Positions 1 to 9,843 of a stretch of DNA of 64,000 bases are shown in pieces. Source of the stretch: Yamadazyma tenuis (taxonomy: Eukaryota; Ascomycota; Pichiomycetes; Serinales; Debaryomycetaceae); NCBI RefSeq assembly GCF_029203305.1, contig NC_089461.1, forward strand, positions 186,001 to 250,000, read 5' to 3'. Made by a program: the position numbers and the translations under genes. Below the pieces are notes generated by a model that saw only the letters and a program-made list of their open reading frames with translations, had not been told where the DNA came from and did no database searches. The stretch's first letter is position 1; the number at the start of each line of letters is the position of its first letter.

Positions 1-776
1 TCATTCTCAAAATAATTATTCTTGTTCAATTGTATAGTGTTTGAAACAGACATGAAACTCAAACATAGCATTTCCGAAAGACCCGTACTCAACGAGTCTA
101 GTATCGCCTTTGACATAAGCTTCCTTGCATACAAATGTTCACCAGCAATACAAATCAATGTAATTAGGATATCCTGGGATATCTCAGAATAGGGAACCAA
201 ATATTTTCTGTAGGGTGAATTTGCATTATCAAAAGGGACCATCTGATCCAATATAACCTCATTGAAGTAATCAAATAGTTTGAATATCAATGCTTGGTCA
301 ACAAAATAATAACTGGTTGGGTTATTACCATTCAACATATTAACTGATTTTGATAAATCATGGATTGTCAATCGGAAAGAGTCCGATAATGAAATCCTTG
401 TGAGTGGATAATATTCTGAAATGCCTGTTTTAGTACCAGGAGCTTCTACAGACATATCTAAGGCTTCATTTTCTTCAAATCCAAAACCTTCTTGACATAA
501 CACTAAACTCTGGTTGTTCTTTAACTTATTCATCTCCTGATGGCTCGGCTGTAGATGTATTGGCAACCTTTTTTGAGCTCTATCAGAAACGGCATATTGA
601 ACAAACCTTCTATTCTTTTCAAAATGACATTGTATAGCTTTCTTGTGACACTTCCCGCAGGTTGGTTTGATTAAATCACACTTTATTCTACGTTTATAAC
701 ATTCAAAACACGGCCTTTTATTATTATCAGGGTTCCTGATGGACCCTAAGCCCTTAGAATCCTTCAAGCTTGTCAT
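1..776 (-). CDS. Zn(II)2Cys6 transcription factor, N-terminal part (runs off left edge)
   Basis: Reading the minus strand from the ATG at 776, the frame stays open to base 1, so the C-terminal part lies outside the window. Residues 23-50 form a fungal binuclear zinc cluster (Cys23, Cys26, Cys33, Cys40, Cys43, Cys50; spacing C-x2-C-x6-C-x6-C-x2-C-x6-C) with the basic stretch YKRRIKCD between the second and third Cys. This family binds DNA, usually CGG-containing sites, and acts as a nuclear regulator. The visible remainder looks like the start of a fungal-TF regulatory domain. The frame is also open upstream, with in-frame ATGs at 878 and 872 that would add about 34 residues; I prefer 776 because the zinc cluster then sits near the N-terminus as usual. 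I cannot assign the target pathway. It is divergent from the bZIP gene. Confidence 0.85.
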   Translation of the reverse strand, partial: MTSLKDSKGLGSIRNPDNNKRPCFECYKRRIKCDLIKPTCGKCHKKAIQCHFEKNRRFVQYAVSDRAQKRLPIHLQPSHQEMNKLKNNQSLVLCQEGFGFEENEALDMSVEAPGTKTGISEYYPLTRISLSDSFRLTIHDLSKSVNMLNGNNPTSYYFVDQALIFKLFDYFNEVILDQMVPFDNANSPYRKYLVPYSEISQDILITLICIAGEHLYARKLMSKAILDSLSTGLSEMLCLSFMSVSNTIQLNKNNYFEN

Positions 777-1134
777 GTACAGTATCGTTTGTCTACCATA
801 GGCCCTTGCGAAATATGATAAAGTTGTAGGTGCGTAGATAATTAACCTTGTGATTATATGGTTAGTACACATACTCATTAGCCCTGACTGTTCTTGACTT
901 CGTGTACACTTGAAGCAGTTTGGATTCTTCTAAAACAACTAAATGATAGAACCAAATGTGAACTGCTGTAAAACATTACTAAGGGTTAGTGCTTATTAAC
1001 TGATACCCATACCCACATATATACCTTTACTTTTACTGTGGGTGCGAATTAAACATTTCACGCAGTAAAATCTAGGCTATTTGCGAACATCTAATTTCCA
1101 ATTCGTAATCCTTGTTCCAACAACCGAAGATACA
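777..1134. promoter_or_regulatory. Divergent promoter region between Zn-cluster and bZIP genes, with one Yap-type site
   Basis: About 360 bp separate two divergently transcribed transcription-factor genes. It contains TTACTAA at 976-982, which fits the Yap/AP-1 response element TTA(C/G)TAA and lies about 150 bp upstream of the bZIP start codon. A 7-mer can occur by chance, so the site is only suggestive. No RNA gene is seen here. Confidence 0.4.
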
Positions 1135-2052
1135 ATGGAGTACACCAACTATATGTCTAAAAATGAATTTGAAAATGGGGATATCGGGCTCTATAACGAC
1201 AACCAGTTCGGCTTGACCCAACAAAACGTCTATATGCTCGATGAACCCGTCCAGTTCCCGGGTCAGTATATTCCCAATGCTGACACATTCAGCGATAGAT
1301 CATCTCCTTCCACAAACAACAGCAACTTGATGACAGTAGACCACGCTATCTTGTCTAACCATCACGGCCAGAAGTCCGACTTGGAAGCCAGTTCCACTGA
1401 CGAAAACTCCCATAAAGTGGTAACCTTGCGTAACGGAAAAGGTAAAAGTAAGAAGCAGTTGGCAGAAGAACAAGATACTCTTTTGTTATCACGAGACGAC
1501 TCAGAGTTGACAGAGGAAGAGTTGCAGTTGAAGAAAAAGGCACAAAATAGAGCTGCTCAACGAGCTTTCAGAGAGAGGAAAGAGACTCGATTGAAAGAAT
1601 TGGAGCAGAAATTGAATAAGAGCGAGGAAGATAAACAAGCGCTATTAAACAAGTTGGAGGCCATTCGCAAGCAGAACCTCGCCATGAAATCAGAGAACCT
1701 GGATTTAAAGACCAGTAGGAATAACGGTACTACTCCCGAATTGAAACTTGACTTCCCCAAGAACGAGGGGGATTTCATCGCTCGTCTTTTGGAAGGTCAA
1801 GAACATGTTTATCTGTCCTCTGACTCCAAGAAGGTCTACGATTCCCCTGAAAATGGTCAAAAGGTTCTTGCGTTCGGAGCAGTATGGGATTATCTCTTGT
1901 ACAGGGCCGATGAGGACAACTTGAATATCGACGTGATGGAAGTAATGAATAGCTTGAAAGGTAACGAGAAATGTCATGGGTATGGGCCTGCCTACCCGGT
2001 GGAGCTAATAGATAAAGCCATTTTGGAGAACAGTTCTCCCAATGACTTTTGA
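1135..2052 (+). CDS. AP-1-like bZIP transcription factor (Yap/Fcr3 type)
   Basis: The protein is 305 aa from the first in-frame ATG at 1135; the frame extends 18 codons further 5' but without an ATG. The basic region at residues 133-149 contains NRAAQRAFRERK, the hallmark of fungal Yap/Pap1 factors, followed by a leucine zipper to about residue 195. The C-terminal part (about 250-305) is a conserved Yap-family-like tail (VWDYLLYRAD ... CHGYGPAYP) with a single clear Cys. Yap1 proteins carry two multi-Cys redox domains, which are not present here, so this is unlikely to be the Yap1/Cap1 oxidant sensor itself. A Yap3/Fcr3-type factor is the better guess. A Yap-type site upstream could mean autoregulation. 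The bZIP call is secure, the orthology is not. Confidence 0.85.
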   Translation: MEYTNYMSKNEFENGDIGLYNDNQFGLTQQNVYMLDEPVQFPGQYIPNADTFSDRSSPSTNNSNLMTVDHAILSNHHGQKSDLEASSTDENSHKVVTLRNGKGKSKKQLAEEQDTLLLSRDDSELTEEELQLKKKAQNRAAQRAFRERKETRLKELEQKLNKSEEDKQALLNKLEAIRKQNLAMKSENLDLKTSRNNGTTPELKLDFPKNEGDFIARLLEGQEHVYLSSDSKKVYDSPENGQKVLAFGAVWDYLLYRADEDNLNIDVMEVMNSLKGNEKCHGYGPAYPVELIDKAILENSSPNDF

Positions 2053-2216
2053 ACGAATGAATGATTCCCAATTCCGCTTGCTTTCCAGGAGTTTTTGTTT
2101 TACTACTGAGTGCTACTTGTGCAATTTAATGAACCTGCTCAAGTTGCTTATACCAGAGGCTATTGTCCATAGACTTTTACTATAATGTACTTCTAATAAA
2201 ATGAGATCGAACAAAC

Positions 2217-2229
2217 GAATTTTCTAGAA
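2217..2229. promoter_or_regulatory. Heat-shock element upstream of STI1
   Basis: Three perfectly spaced alternating units, GAA-TT-TTC-TA-GAA, start at 2217, 2222 and 2227. This is the minimal three-unit binding site for trimeric Hsf1. It ends 67 bp before the STI1 start codon. STI1 is a classic heat-shock gene, so context and motif agree. Confidence 0.8.
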
Positions 2230-2296
2230 GTGAAAAGTGCGACCAAAGCATACATAAATTCACATACAATCCCTAGGCGAATTCTTTAATCTAATC

Positions 2297-4006
2297 ATGT
2301 CCGCAGACGAATTTAAAGCTGAAGGTAACAAGTACTTTGCTGCCAAAGACTTCAATAAGGCCATTGAATACTTCACAAAGGCCATCGAAGCCTCTCCTGT
2401 CCCCAATCATGTGTTATACTCTAACCGTTCCGCCTGTCACGCCTCGTTGAAAAATTTTGGTGAAGCATTGAAAGATGCCGAAAAGTGTGTGGAAATCAAC
2501 AGTTCGTGGTCCAAGGGCTATAACAGAGTAGGGGCAGCACAGTATGGGTTGTCCAACTTGGAAGAAGCGAAAGCCTCCTATCAAAAAGCCTTGGATCTCG
2601 ATGGTTCAAATGCCATTGCCAAAGAGGGATTAAAGGCCGTTGAAGACGCCATTTCTTCTAGAAATTCCCAGCCAGATATGGGCTTGGGAGCCATTTTTTC
2701 CGACCCAAACATGATTGAAAACTTGAAGGCTAACCCTAAGACAGCCGAATTGATGAAAGATCCTGAATTGGTGCAAAAGTTGAGAGGCATCCAGGCCAAC
2801 CCCAAGGCCAATGCCACCCAGTTTTTAACCGATCCACGGTTGATGACGGTGATGGCCACCTTGATGGGAATTGATATGGATGGTCCTCCACCAGGTGATT
2901 TTGGCGCTGCTCCAGAGGTTCCAACCCAAAAGCAAGAACCTACACCAGCTCCTCAATCAAAGAAGGAACCTGTACCTGAACCAGAAGACGTAGAGATGGA
3001 AGAACCTGAAGACACCTCGAAAGAAGATGCCGACAAGCTCAAGGCTGAAGGTAACACTTTGTACAAGCAGAGAAAGTTTGACGAAGCCATTGCTAAGTAC
3101 ACCCAAGCTTGGGAAACTCATAAGGATATCACCTATTTGAACAACAGGTCTGCTGCTGAGTTTGAAAAAGGTGATTTCGAAACTGCCATCAAGACGTGTA
3201 ACCTCGCCATCGACGAAGGAAGAGACATGAGAGCCGACTATAAGTTGATTGCCAAGGCGTTTGCCAGATTGGGTAATATCTACTTGAAGCAAGATGACTT
3301 GAACGAAGCTGTCAAGTACTTTGACAAGTCATTGACCGAGCACAGAACTCCTGAAGTGTTGAACAAGTTGAGATCAACTCAGAAGGAAATCAAGATCAAA
3401 GAGATTCAGAGTTATGTTAACCCTGAAAAAGCTGAAGAAGCTAGATTGGAAGGTAAGGAATACTTCACTAAAGGTGACTGGCCTAATGCGGTTAAAGCTT
3501 ATTCCGAAATGATCAAGCGCGCACCAGAAGATGCCAGAGGGTACTCCAATAGAGCTGCTGCATTGGCCAAGTTGATGTCGTTTCCAGATGCTGTGCAGGA
3601 CTGTAACAAGGCCATCGAGAAGGATCCCTCATTTGTCAGAGCGTACATTAGAAAGGCCAATGCCCAATTGGCCATGAAAGAATATGCTCAGGTAATGGAA
3701 ACTCTTAATGTGGCCAGAGAAAAGGATACCGAATTAGGAAGTAAGAACGTGAATGAAATCGATCAATTGTACAACAAGGCATCATCTCAGAGATTCCAGA
3801 ATATAGAAGGTGAAACTCCCGAACAGACCATGGAAAGAGTCTCTAGAGACCCTGAAGTGGTCCAAATCTTGCAAGACCCAGTGATGCAAGGAATCTTGCA
3901 ACAGGCCAGAGACAACCCCGCTGCCTTGACCGATCACATGAGAAACCCCGAAGTCAGCAAGAAAATCAACATGTTGATAGCTGCTGGTGTCATTAGAACC
4001 AGATAG
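2297..4006 (+). CDS. STI1: Hsp70/Hsp90 organising co-chaperone Sti1 (Hop)
   Basis: The 569-aa cytosolic adaptor bridges Hsp70 and Hsp90 and helps hand clients over. Domain order fits Sti1/Hop: TPR1 (about 1-115, beginning ADEFKAEGNKYFAAKDF), a DP1 motif region (about 130-185, with SDPNMIENLKANPKT), a Pro/Glu-rich linker (about 200-240), TPR2A (about 245-370, KAEGNTLYKQRKFDEA), TPR2B (about 375-500) and a C-terminal DP2 region (about 515-569, RDPEVVQILQDPVMQ). S. cerevisiae Sti1 is 589 aa. Codon use is strongly biased (TTG for Leu), as for an abundant protein. The upstream heat-shock element predicts Hsf1 control. The start is the first ATG after the promoter. Confidence 0.97.
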   Translation: MSADEFKAEGNKYFAAKDFNKAIEYFTKAIEASPVPNHVLYSNRSACHASLKNFGEALKDAEKCVEINSSWSKGYNRVGAAQYGLSNLEEAKASYQKALDLDGSNAIAKEGLKAVEDAISSRNSQPDMGLGAIFSDPNMIENLKANPKTAELMKDPELVQKLRGIQANPKANATQFLTDPRLMTVMATLMGIDMDGPPPGDFGAAPEVPTQKQEPTPAPQSKKEPVPEPEDVEMEEPEDTSKEDADKLKAEGNTLYKQRKFDEAIAKYTQAWETHKDITYLNNRSAAEFEKGDFETAIKTCNLAIDEGRDMRADYKLIAKAFARLGNIYLKQDDLNEAVKYFDKSLTEHRTPEVLNKLRSTQKEIKIKEIQSYVNPEKAEEARLEGKEYFTKGDWPNAVKAYSEMIKRAPEDARGYSNRAAALAKLMSFPDAVQDCNKAIEKDPSFVRAYIRKANAQLAMKEYAQVMETLNVAREKDTELGSKNVNEIDQLYNKASSQRFQNIEGETPEQTMERVSRDPEVVQILQDPVMQGILQQARDNPAALTDHMRNPEVSKKINMLIAAGVIRTR

Positions 4007-4319
4007 TGGTGGTATGCAAAATTGGTAAATAGCTAATATACACTACAAAGTTTTCCCGTACGCCTACCTGTAAAAAAGTATTCACCTAGCATGGCCCAGC
4101 AAGGTCCAGTAAAGTCCAGTGAATGGGGGAAACTTAGTAAAGCATTCTGGGATCTTATGAGCACTCGATTCTCACTCACCCGACTATTTTTCAAATCCGC
4201 ATTCTAGTAAACTTAAAATTTTTAGTTTTGAACGGAATCATATTGATGAATCGAATATTGTAGAGGCAAATTGACCAACCTACAAGTATTCTCCCGTCTT
4301 CCCGTATACAAGCTTCAAA
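4007..4319. other. Intergenic region STI1-PIS1, no gene seen
   Basis: This 313-bp spacer holds the STI1 3' end and the PIS1 promoter. I see AT-rich stretches and a short imperfect direct repeat (ggtccagtaaa / agtccagtgaa near 4102-4122), but no ORF with an ATG, tRNA or recognisable RNA. Confidence 0.5.
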
Positions 4320-4979
4320 ATGTCTAGCAATTCCAAGTCGTCGACGACAGTGTCCATCAAAGATGTGTTTTTCTTCATCCCCAATTTAATCGGGTATTTC
4401 AGAGTGCTTACGGCAATTGCTTCATTTGTTACCATGAAAAACCATCCTTATTACACTTTTATATTGTACGGAATATCCGGGTTCTTGGATGCGTTTGATG
4501 GGTATGCCGCCAGAAAATATAATCAAGGAACCCGTTATGGGGCTGTTTTGGATATGGTGACAGATAGATGTGCAACTTCGTCTTTGATATGTTATTTGTG
4601 TGTGATTTATCCCCAATACTGTTTTATCTGGCAATTGTTGGTGTCGTTGGACTTGGCATCCCACTATATGCATATGTATGCCATGATGTCCACCGGATCG
4701 GCCTCCCATAAGAATGTGGGTAAAGAACAATCGAGAATATTGTCTCTTTACTACACAAATAGAAAGGTGTTATTTGTTGTGTGCCTTGTTAATGAGTTGT
4801 TTTATGTGGCATTGTACTTACATTCGTTCCAATTCTTTTGGTTGGGAACTGTCTTGGCCTGGTTGAGTGTACCTATCTGGGCATTCAAACAGTTTGCTAA
4901 TTTGGTCCAGTTGAAGGCTGCTGCTATTATTTTGGCGTCAATGGATGCTGCTGAAAAGTCAAAGCCCAAGAACGCCTAG
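4320..4979 (+). CDS. PIS1: CDP-diacylglycerol-inositol 3-phosphatidyltransferase (PI synthase)
   Basis: The enzyme makes phosphatidylinositol from CDP-diacylglycerol and myo-inositol in the ER membrane. At 219 aa it matches the family (S. cerevisiae Pis1 is 220 aa). The CDP-alcohol phosphotransferase signature D-G-x2-A-R-x8-G-x3-D-x3-D is complete at residues 60-82 (DGYAAR ... G ... D ... D). Hydrophobic segments consistent with several transmembrane helices flank it, and the C-terminus is Lys-rich. The N-terminus is short and polar before the first membrane segment, as expected. Confidence 0.96.
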   Translation: MSSNSKSSTTVSIKDVFFFIPNLIGYFRVLTAIASFVTMKNHPYYTFILYGISGFLDAFDGYAARKYNQGTRYGAVLDMVTDRCATSSLICYLCVIYPQYCFIWQLLVSLDLASHYMHMYAMMSTGSASHKNVGKEQSRILSLYYTNRKVLFVVCLVNELFYVALYLHSFQFFWLGTVLAWLSVPIWAFKQFANLVQLKAAAIILASMDAAEKSKPKNA

Positions 4980-5052
4980 AATGGTAGCTCCAGTTATTTA
5001 TTCTACTTCTCCACATGACTTTTGCTTATATATATAGTTTATCCATTACTCA

Positions 5053-7506
5053 TTATGCGATGAAGCCAGAGCTTCTCTCTTGTATACTCTTTTTGATGAG
5101 CCGATCAACAAGCCCTTGCCCGTGTTCAAGTAGTTCTGGGGATTTTTGGATGACGGCCACCTGTTTCTCCAACTCGAAACACTTGTGTAACATCATTAAA
5201 TTAGAGGTTTTCTTGAACCCATTTATACTCACATTCAAATACCGAAGTAATTGATTGAAAATGACTTTATTCGTAGAACCCACTTCCTCAAGAAGGGTTG
5301 GCAGTTTGAGGATATAACAGCAGGATCTGGAAAGCTCGTAGTATGCCATAGACGAAAACTCCATATTTTGCACCAGAAGAGTTGTGGTTAATTTGGATCT
5401 TAAAACGTTATATGCATCCACAAAGCTCTCGGAGTTGTTCAAGATGGAAGAAAATATTATGGTTCCTTCTACCACAATGGAAATGAACCCAACTTTCTTA
5501 GCGTGTTCCAACTGTTGTACCAACAAGGAAAGGGTTCTCATATGGGCACCTGATTCGGTGAAAATCCTACATTTAAGCAAGTTCAATCTCATATTAGCGA
5601 GCATATTGGACTTATTCTGGGACATCTGGGTCTCCATTTGGTTCAGGTATAAGAATATCGAGTTTAAGGCCTTGGAGTTGTTGCCGATGGCACTCTGCAC
5701 TTGGGCATTAAGATGAACTAATTCAGACCTCACCTCTATATCTTGAACTTCGTCATTATCCAACAATTGTATAAGCTTCTCAGCTTCCTTGAGTCTTCCT
5801 TTATTTATGTACATCCTCGTTAAGACGATTGAACTGTGAATGGCAACTGGTTTGTAAATGGATAAATCCAGTTTCCCTTGTGGTTTGAGATCTTGAAGTT
5901 CTCTATACCCTTCTTCGGTGTTGCCCTTCATGTAGTCTAAATAAGCTCTTCTCACTTTTATTCCAACCTGATCGGACCTCTTCCCTGATACGGCTGCAAA
6001 CTCCAGAGCCAACTCCAAGTATAACTCACTGAGACTTAAGTTTCCTATCCGGCTCCACACAACAGATGCCATTTCCATAGACTTGACAAACGATGGAATA
6101 CTGTCATGAATAGAAATGTACGTAGCTTTCGTTAAGCTCTCCAAATATTTGTTCATTGATCCACCGTTATCGATGATATGAAGTGCTTCAAAATGATAGC
6201 TAGTGGCGTAAAGCAGTAATGATACGGTCTTGGACTTTTTGACTAAGAAATCTAATAAGTGCAGTTCGTTATTATTGTGGTAGAAGTTCTGAACGTTCCA
6301 TAGTTCAGGTTTGTCTCTCATGAAGTTGAAAAGCCAGTTCAACACAAAAGTTAAGGTGGGATTATCTCTGTGTTCTCTGGCCACAGAGATGGCTTCTTCG
6401 ATAGCATCAAGAGCTTTTTCGTCTTCTCCGAAGAACTGGTGTAAGGTGGCTCTTGAGATCAAGGCATAGTGATAAAAATATTTTGACTTGTTGGAGACCA
6501 TATAATCAAAATACTGGTGTAATGCTTGCATAGACCCTTGATAATCTTTTTCGTATAAGCATTCGAGGAACCGGATATAATAGTAAGATGGAACACTACT
6601 CAAATTTGCGCTTTGAATCAGGTACAAGCTCGAGGAGCTTGATGTCATAAGCTTCATGATGTTCTTCAATTTAGCTGGAGGTCGTTCTCCATACGTTTCC
6701 AAGATAGTGATGTAACTACTAAGCAAGGCCTGAAGGTCGTACTTTGAGACAGACATAAGATCCACTTCATGCAGTTTGGTCAAGTCTCTTGGGAACGAGA
6801 TGTCACTTTCGAGAGCCGTATCCAACTTTCCTTTCAATTTCAAAAACATCTCTTCATCCTCCTGTTGGGATTTACATCTAATGACATCATTTGGAATCAC
6901 TTTGGGGACCAAAACTTGTTTTACAGGCATCTCTACCGAGACTCTTGTGGGCTCCCTATATGACACATATGCTTCGAAAAGCAAAAACAATTCGTCAAAG
7001 TGTAACAAATGCAAACTGGCTACAATTCGTTGGATAAAACTGCCGATTGTAGACCTTGGAGAGAACTTCATTTTCAGTAAATGTTCCCCATTATTTCCGT
7101 GCTCATCGTAGCTGACTACCAGAGGATCACAAATGTGTTCCAACATCCCCATTACTGAAGTATCTAAGCTCTCCACAGAGTCAATTCTCCACAAGACCTG
7201 TAACAAGTGTTGATTGAGAACCAGTACAGTTTTCAAAATCTGGTCTTCGGTTTGACCCATGGAATATCTTGTCACATCTTGACGTATCTTCTCACAAAGA
7301 TCGCTGGCTGTTGGAATCACCACAATTTCTTCTGGAGACTTGTGCAATGGTTCATGGAAAATGAATTGAATGATGGATATACCCAACGGTTCAGTGCCCA
7401 CTTCGCTTTTGTAGAAGTGAGAATAGGTCTGTATCAATGCTAGAACAGCCACATCCTGCGGCGAAACGTCTTCTGATAGTAGGATTTTACTTTCTCGATC
7501 TATCAT
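5053..7506 (-). CDS. APC5: Anaphase-promoting complex subunit Apc5
   Basis: The 817-aa protein is a TPR-rich scaffold subunit of the APC/C ubiquitin ligase, which targets securin and mitotic cyclins for degradation. The diagnostic part is about residues 330-400, where the Apc5 domain reads FFGEDEKALDAIEEAISVAREHRDNPT followed in the gene by a conserved LNWLF segment. The rest is helical repeat sequence typical of the family. The start codon at 7506 is the only sensible ATG. The gene is tail-to-tail with PIS1 (73 bp) and head-to-tail with RIX1. I assign it from the Apc5 motif and overall length; divergence elsewhere is high, as usual for this subunit. Confidence 0.85.
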   Translation of the reverse strand: MIDRESKILLSEDVSPQDVAVLALIQTYSHFYKSEVGTEPLGISIIQFIFHEPLHKSPEEIVVIPTASDLCEKIRQDVTRYSMGQTEDQILKTVLVLNQHLLQVLWRIDSVESLDTSVMGMLEHICDPLVVSYDEHGNNGEHLLKMKFSPRSTIGSFIQRIVASLHLLHFDELFLLFEAYVSYREPTRVSVEMPVKQVLVPKVIPNDVIRCKSQQEDEEMFLKLKGKLDTALESDISFPRDLTKLHEVDLMSVSKYDLQALLSSYITILETYGERPPAKLKNIMKLMTSSSSSLYLIQSANLSSVPSYYYIRFLECLYEKDYQGSMQALHQYFDYMVSNKSKYFYHYALISRATLHQFFGEDEKALDAIEEAISVAREHRDNPTLTFVLNWLFNFMRDKPELWNVQNFYHNNNELHLLDFLVKKSKTVSLLLYATSYHFEALHIIDNGGSMNKYLESLTKATYISIHDSIPSFVKSMEMASVVWSRIGNLSLSELYLELALEFAAVSGKRSDQVGIKVRRAYLDYMKGNTEEGYRELQDLKPQGKLDLSIYKPVAIHSSIVLTRMYINKGRLKEAEKLIQLLDNDEVQDIEVRSELVHLNAQVQSAIGNNSKALNSIFLYLNQMETQMSQNKSNMLANMRLNLLKCRIFTESGAHMRTLSLLVQQLEHAKKVGFISIVVEGTIIFSSILNNSESFVDAYNVLRSKLTTTLLVQNMEFSSMAYYELSRSCCYILKLPTLLEEVGSTNKVIFNQLLRYLNVSINGFKKTSNLMMLHKCFELEKQVAVIQKSPELLEHGQGLVDRLIKKSIQERSSGFIA

Positions 7507-7576
7507 GGACTATTTTGATTTAGAAATGTGTATTCCTTCGCGCATTTGTTTTTGTTAAGTGCTAAAAAATGTATGT

Positions 7577-9751
7577 CTATTCTTGATCAGAATCTCCATC
7601 TATATCTATTTGGGGCATTTCGAAGTCAGACTCGTCTCCAGACGCTTCCCCGGCATCAGTTGAGGCGTGTGATGGTGTGAGTGACATTTGGGTTACTGGG
7701 ATGTGCTTCAGGGTGTTTGTTTCATTAGAAACTTGATGTGGCAGTTTGGCTGCAACTTTGGGTGTATCTGATTCCTTGAATTTCAAAACATCTTGTGGTT
7801 GATATTTTAAGGATGAGATAGATTCAGATTGATCTTGTAAGTGAATCTGTGGCACTTTCTGTTCGGTTTTGAGTCTTTTACCATCTGTATCAACTGTATC
7901 GTTGGCATATTCAAATGTTCTTTTGTTGAGTATATCCGATAATACATTTGTTTCGGGTAGAACAGTAGTTTCTTCCTCTTCTTCCTCTTCTTCACTATCA
8001 GATTCAACACTTTTGTCGATAAGTTGGGGAACAGGAGGAAATCTGGGGTTGTTGAACACGCTGATTAAGGGATCATCGCCCATAATAGAAGATACAATTG
8101 GAAGAAGAGACACCTTTTCGAAACCTGGATACGTAACAGCATTGATTAATAGTCTCTTCAACTCTGACAGCATGGAGTTGTTATAGCTGAAATGAGTGGA
8201 CTTCACTGCTTCTATTATGAGGTATCTCATGATTTTGTAGTGTTGCGTAGAAGGCAATTCTGTTCTTGTGATGACCGAATTGACAAACGTTCTGACAGTA
8301 TCAATGGTTTCAGCCGGGATTTCACCATCAAATAAGTGGCTATGTGACAACAAGTCAGCCATTGGAATGGCTTGGCTATTCTTCTTCTTGGTCTTTTTGG
8401 TATTGTTGGCCTTGTCAATATTACTACTGGATGAACCATTAACATTGATTCTTGGTTCCACCAAAATCAAAGCAGCTTCAACAAACCGGACTAGTTGCTG
8501 AGGCTCTTGATATAACTGTACAAGCTGCAAAATCTTGGACACAGTAGATAATAACTTGGTGGTAAATTGCTCATTATTCAAGACTTCTTCAGAGTCGACG
8601 GCTTTCTTATTCATGGGAATGGAAGTTTCTAATACCAAGAGAATATTCGTCAAGTAAATGATCATGGGTCCTTGAAATGTCGTAGTTAAAGCATTCAAAA
8701 TGGGTAAACTACTTTCTTGGATCTTTATAGTGATTGATCTGGTTAAGGCTTTGGCTTTTTCATCACGAATATCTCTTTTCACGGGTAAGTAGTGAGTGTT
8801 AATGCTGAAAATGATCTCCATCAAGCTGATGACTTTACCGAGTGGGAACTTTACACACATTCCCAAGGAGGTGGAAATAAATCCCACTAACAAAGAAAAA
8901 AGCGTCTCAAGTCTAGTGGATAGCTGCAATAAGGTTTCTGGCTTCGAAATATCTATTTGTAAGAAAGGAAATATTCTGGCATCATCAATGACTTTGAACA
9001 CAGGGTTTGAAATCAAGGAGAGAAGTTCGCTATCCTGGCTGAAATCAATCAAATCTTTGAAAATTGAAAGGATATCCACAATCTCATTGATAACACCATT
9101 GAGTTTATTGGACCAAACCTTATCTGCGTCAGTCTTTTCAATGATAGGCAATAAGGCATAAGTTCTGGAAATATGGAACTTTAAGGTCGATGGGAAACTG
9201 GAGAAGTCTAATTTCAAATACTCTACCAATCTGCTATTCAACTTGTTTGCAAAAGGTCTGAAAGTAGTAGGATGATGGGACATAAGATTATACAAAGACT
9301 CAATGATCAACTCAGGATTCAAGTCCAAGGTGTTTAAGTATAATTGGATAATCACTGGTAACTTTGGAGTCAAAATTTCTCTGGTTAATGTCGGTTTACC
9401 TCTGATCTCATCGCAAACCTTGTTCAAACACCGGACGGTAGCATTGAACAACTTGATATCTGTAGACTGGTTGGCTGTTTCAAGGATCTTGAGAAGAGCA
9501 TTAACAAACTTCAAGCCGCTACCACTCAATATCTCGTAGTTCTTCACTAATACCTCCGTTATAACAACTCCACACCATTTTTTGTAGGCGAGATGAGCAG
9601 ACATGAGGTTTAAAGTGCGAGACACCAAATGGTTAGCTTCAGCTTTTGAATGGCATAAGGCATTCAAATTGGTATATAAGGACTTCAATATGGGAACTAC
9701 CGAGTCCGGCTCCTGGAGCTGTTGTATAACAACTGCAACTGGTAAAGACAT
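7577..9751 (-). CDS. RIX1: Pre-ribosomal assembly factor Rix1 (PELP1-like)
   Basis: Rix1 forms the Rix1-Ipi1-Ipi3 complex that joins nucleoplasmic pre-60S particles, promotes ITS2 processing and helps recruit the AAA ATPase Mdn1/Rea1. The 724-aa protein (S. cerevisiae 763 aa) has the alpha-helical repeat N-terminal half with the recognisable segment GKPTLTREILTPKLPVIIQ at about residues 118-136 and TTFRPFANKLNSRL shortly after. The C-terminal third is low-complexity and acidic (an SDSEEEEEEEE run near residue 590 and an acidic tail), as in the family. PAC and RRPE-like motifs sit directly upstream. Its partner MDN1 lies about 15 kb away in the same window. Confidence 0.9.
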   Translation of the reverse strand: MSLPVAVVIQQLQEPDSVVPILKSLYTNLNALCHSKAEANHLVSRTLNLMSAHLAYKKWCGVVITEVLVKNYEILSGSGLKFVNALLKILETANQSTDIKLFNATVRCLNKVCDEIRGKPTLTREILTPKLPVIIQLYLNTLDLNPELIIESLYNLMSHHPTTFRPFANKLNSRLVEYLKLDFSSFPSTLKFHISRTYALLPIIEKTDADKVWSNKLNGVINEIVDILSIFKDLIDFSQDSELLSLISNPVFKVIDDARIFPFLQIDISKPETLLQLSTRLETLFSLLVGFISTSLGMCVKFPLGKVISLMEIIFSINTHYLPVKRDIRDEKAKALTRSITIKIQESSLPILNALTTTFQGPMIIYLTNILLVLETSIPMNKKAVDSEEVLNNEQFTTKLLSTVSKILQLVQLYQEPQQLVRFVEAALILVEPRINVNGSSSSNIDKANNTKKTKKKNSQAIPMADLLSHSHLFDGEIPAETIDTVRTFVNSVITRTELPSTQHYKIMRYLIIEAVKSTHFSYNNSMLSELKRLLINAVTYPGFEKVSLLPIVSSIMGDDPLISVFNNPRFPPVPQLIDKSVESDSEEEEEEEETTVLPETNVLSDILNKRTFEYANDTVDTDGKRLKTEQKVPQIHLQDQSESISSLKYQPQDVLKFKESDTPKVAAKLPHQVSNETNTLKHIPVTQMSLTPSHASTDAGEASGDESDFEMPQIDIDGDSDQE

Positions 9752-9767
9752 AATTTAACCAAGTACT

Positions 9768-9805
9768 GAATTTTTCAGAGAGATTTGGTTTTCTGGCGCG
9801 ATGAG
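9768..9805. promoter_or_regulatory. RRPE-like and PAC motifs upstream of RIX1
   Basis: In the 92-bp spacer before RIX1 the plus strand has a perfect PAC element, GCGATGAG, at 9798-9805. The minus strand has TGAAAAATTC at 9768-9777, close to the RRPE core TGAAAAATTT. This pair marks ribosome-biogenesis promoters in yeasts (Dot6/Tod6 bind PAC, Stb3 binds RRPE). The close spacing and a target gene of the right class support it. Confidence 0.75.
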
Positions 9806-9843
9806 ACAAAATCTTCTATTTGAATTAGAGAACTTAAACACAA

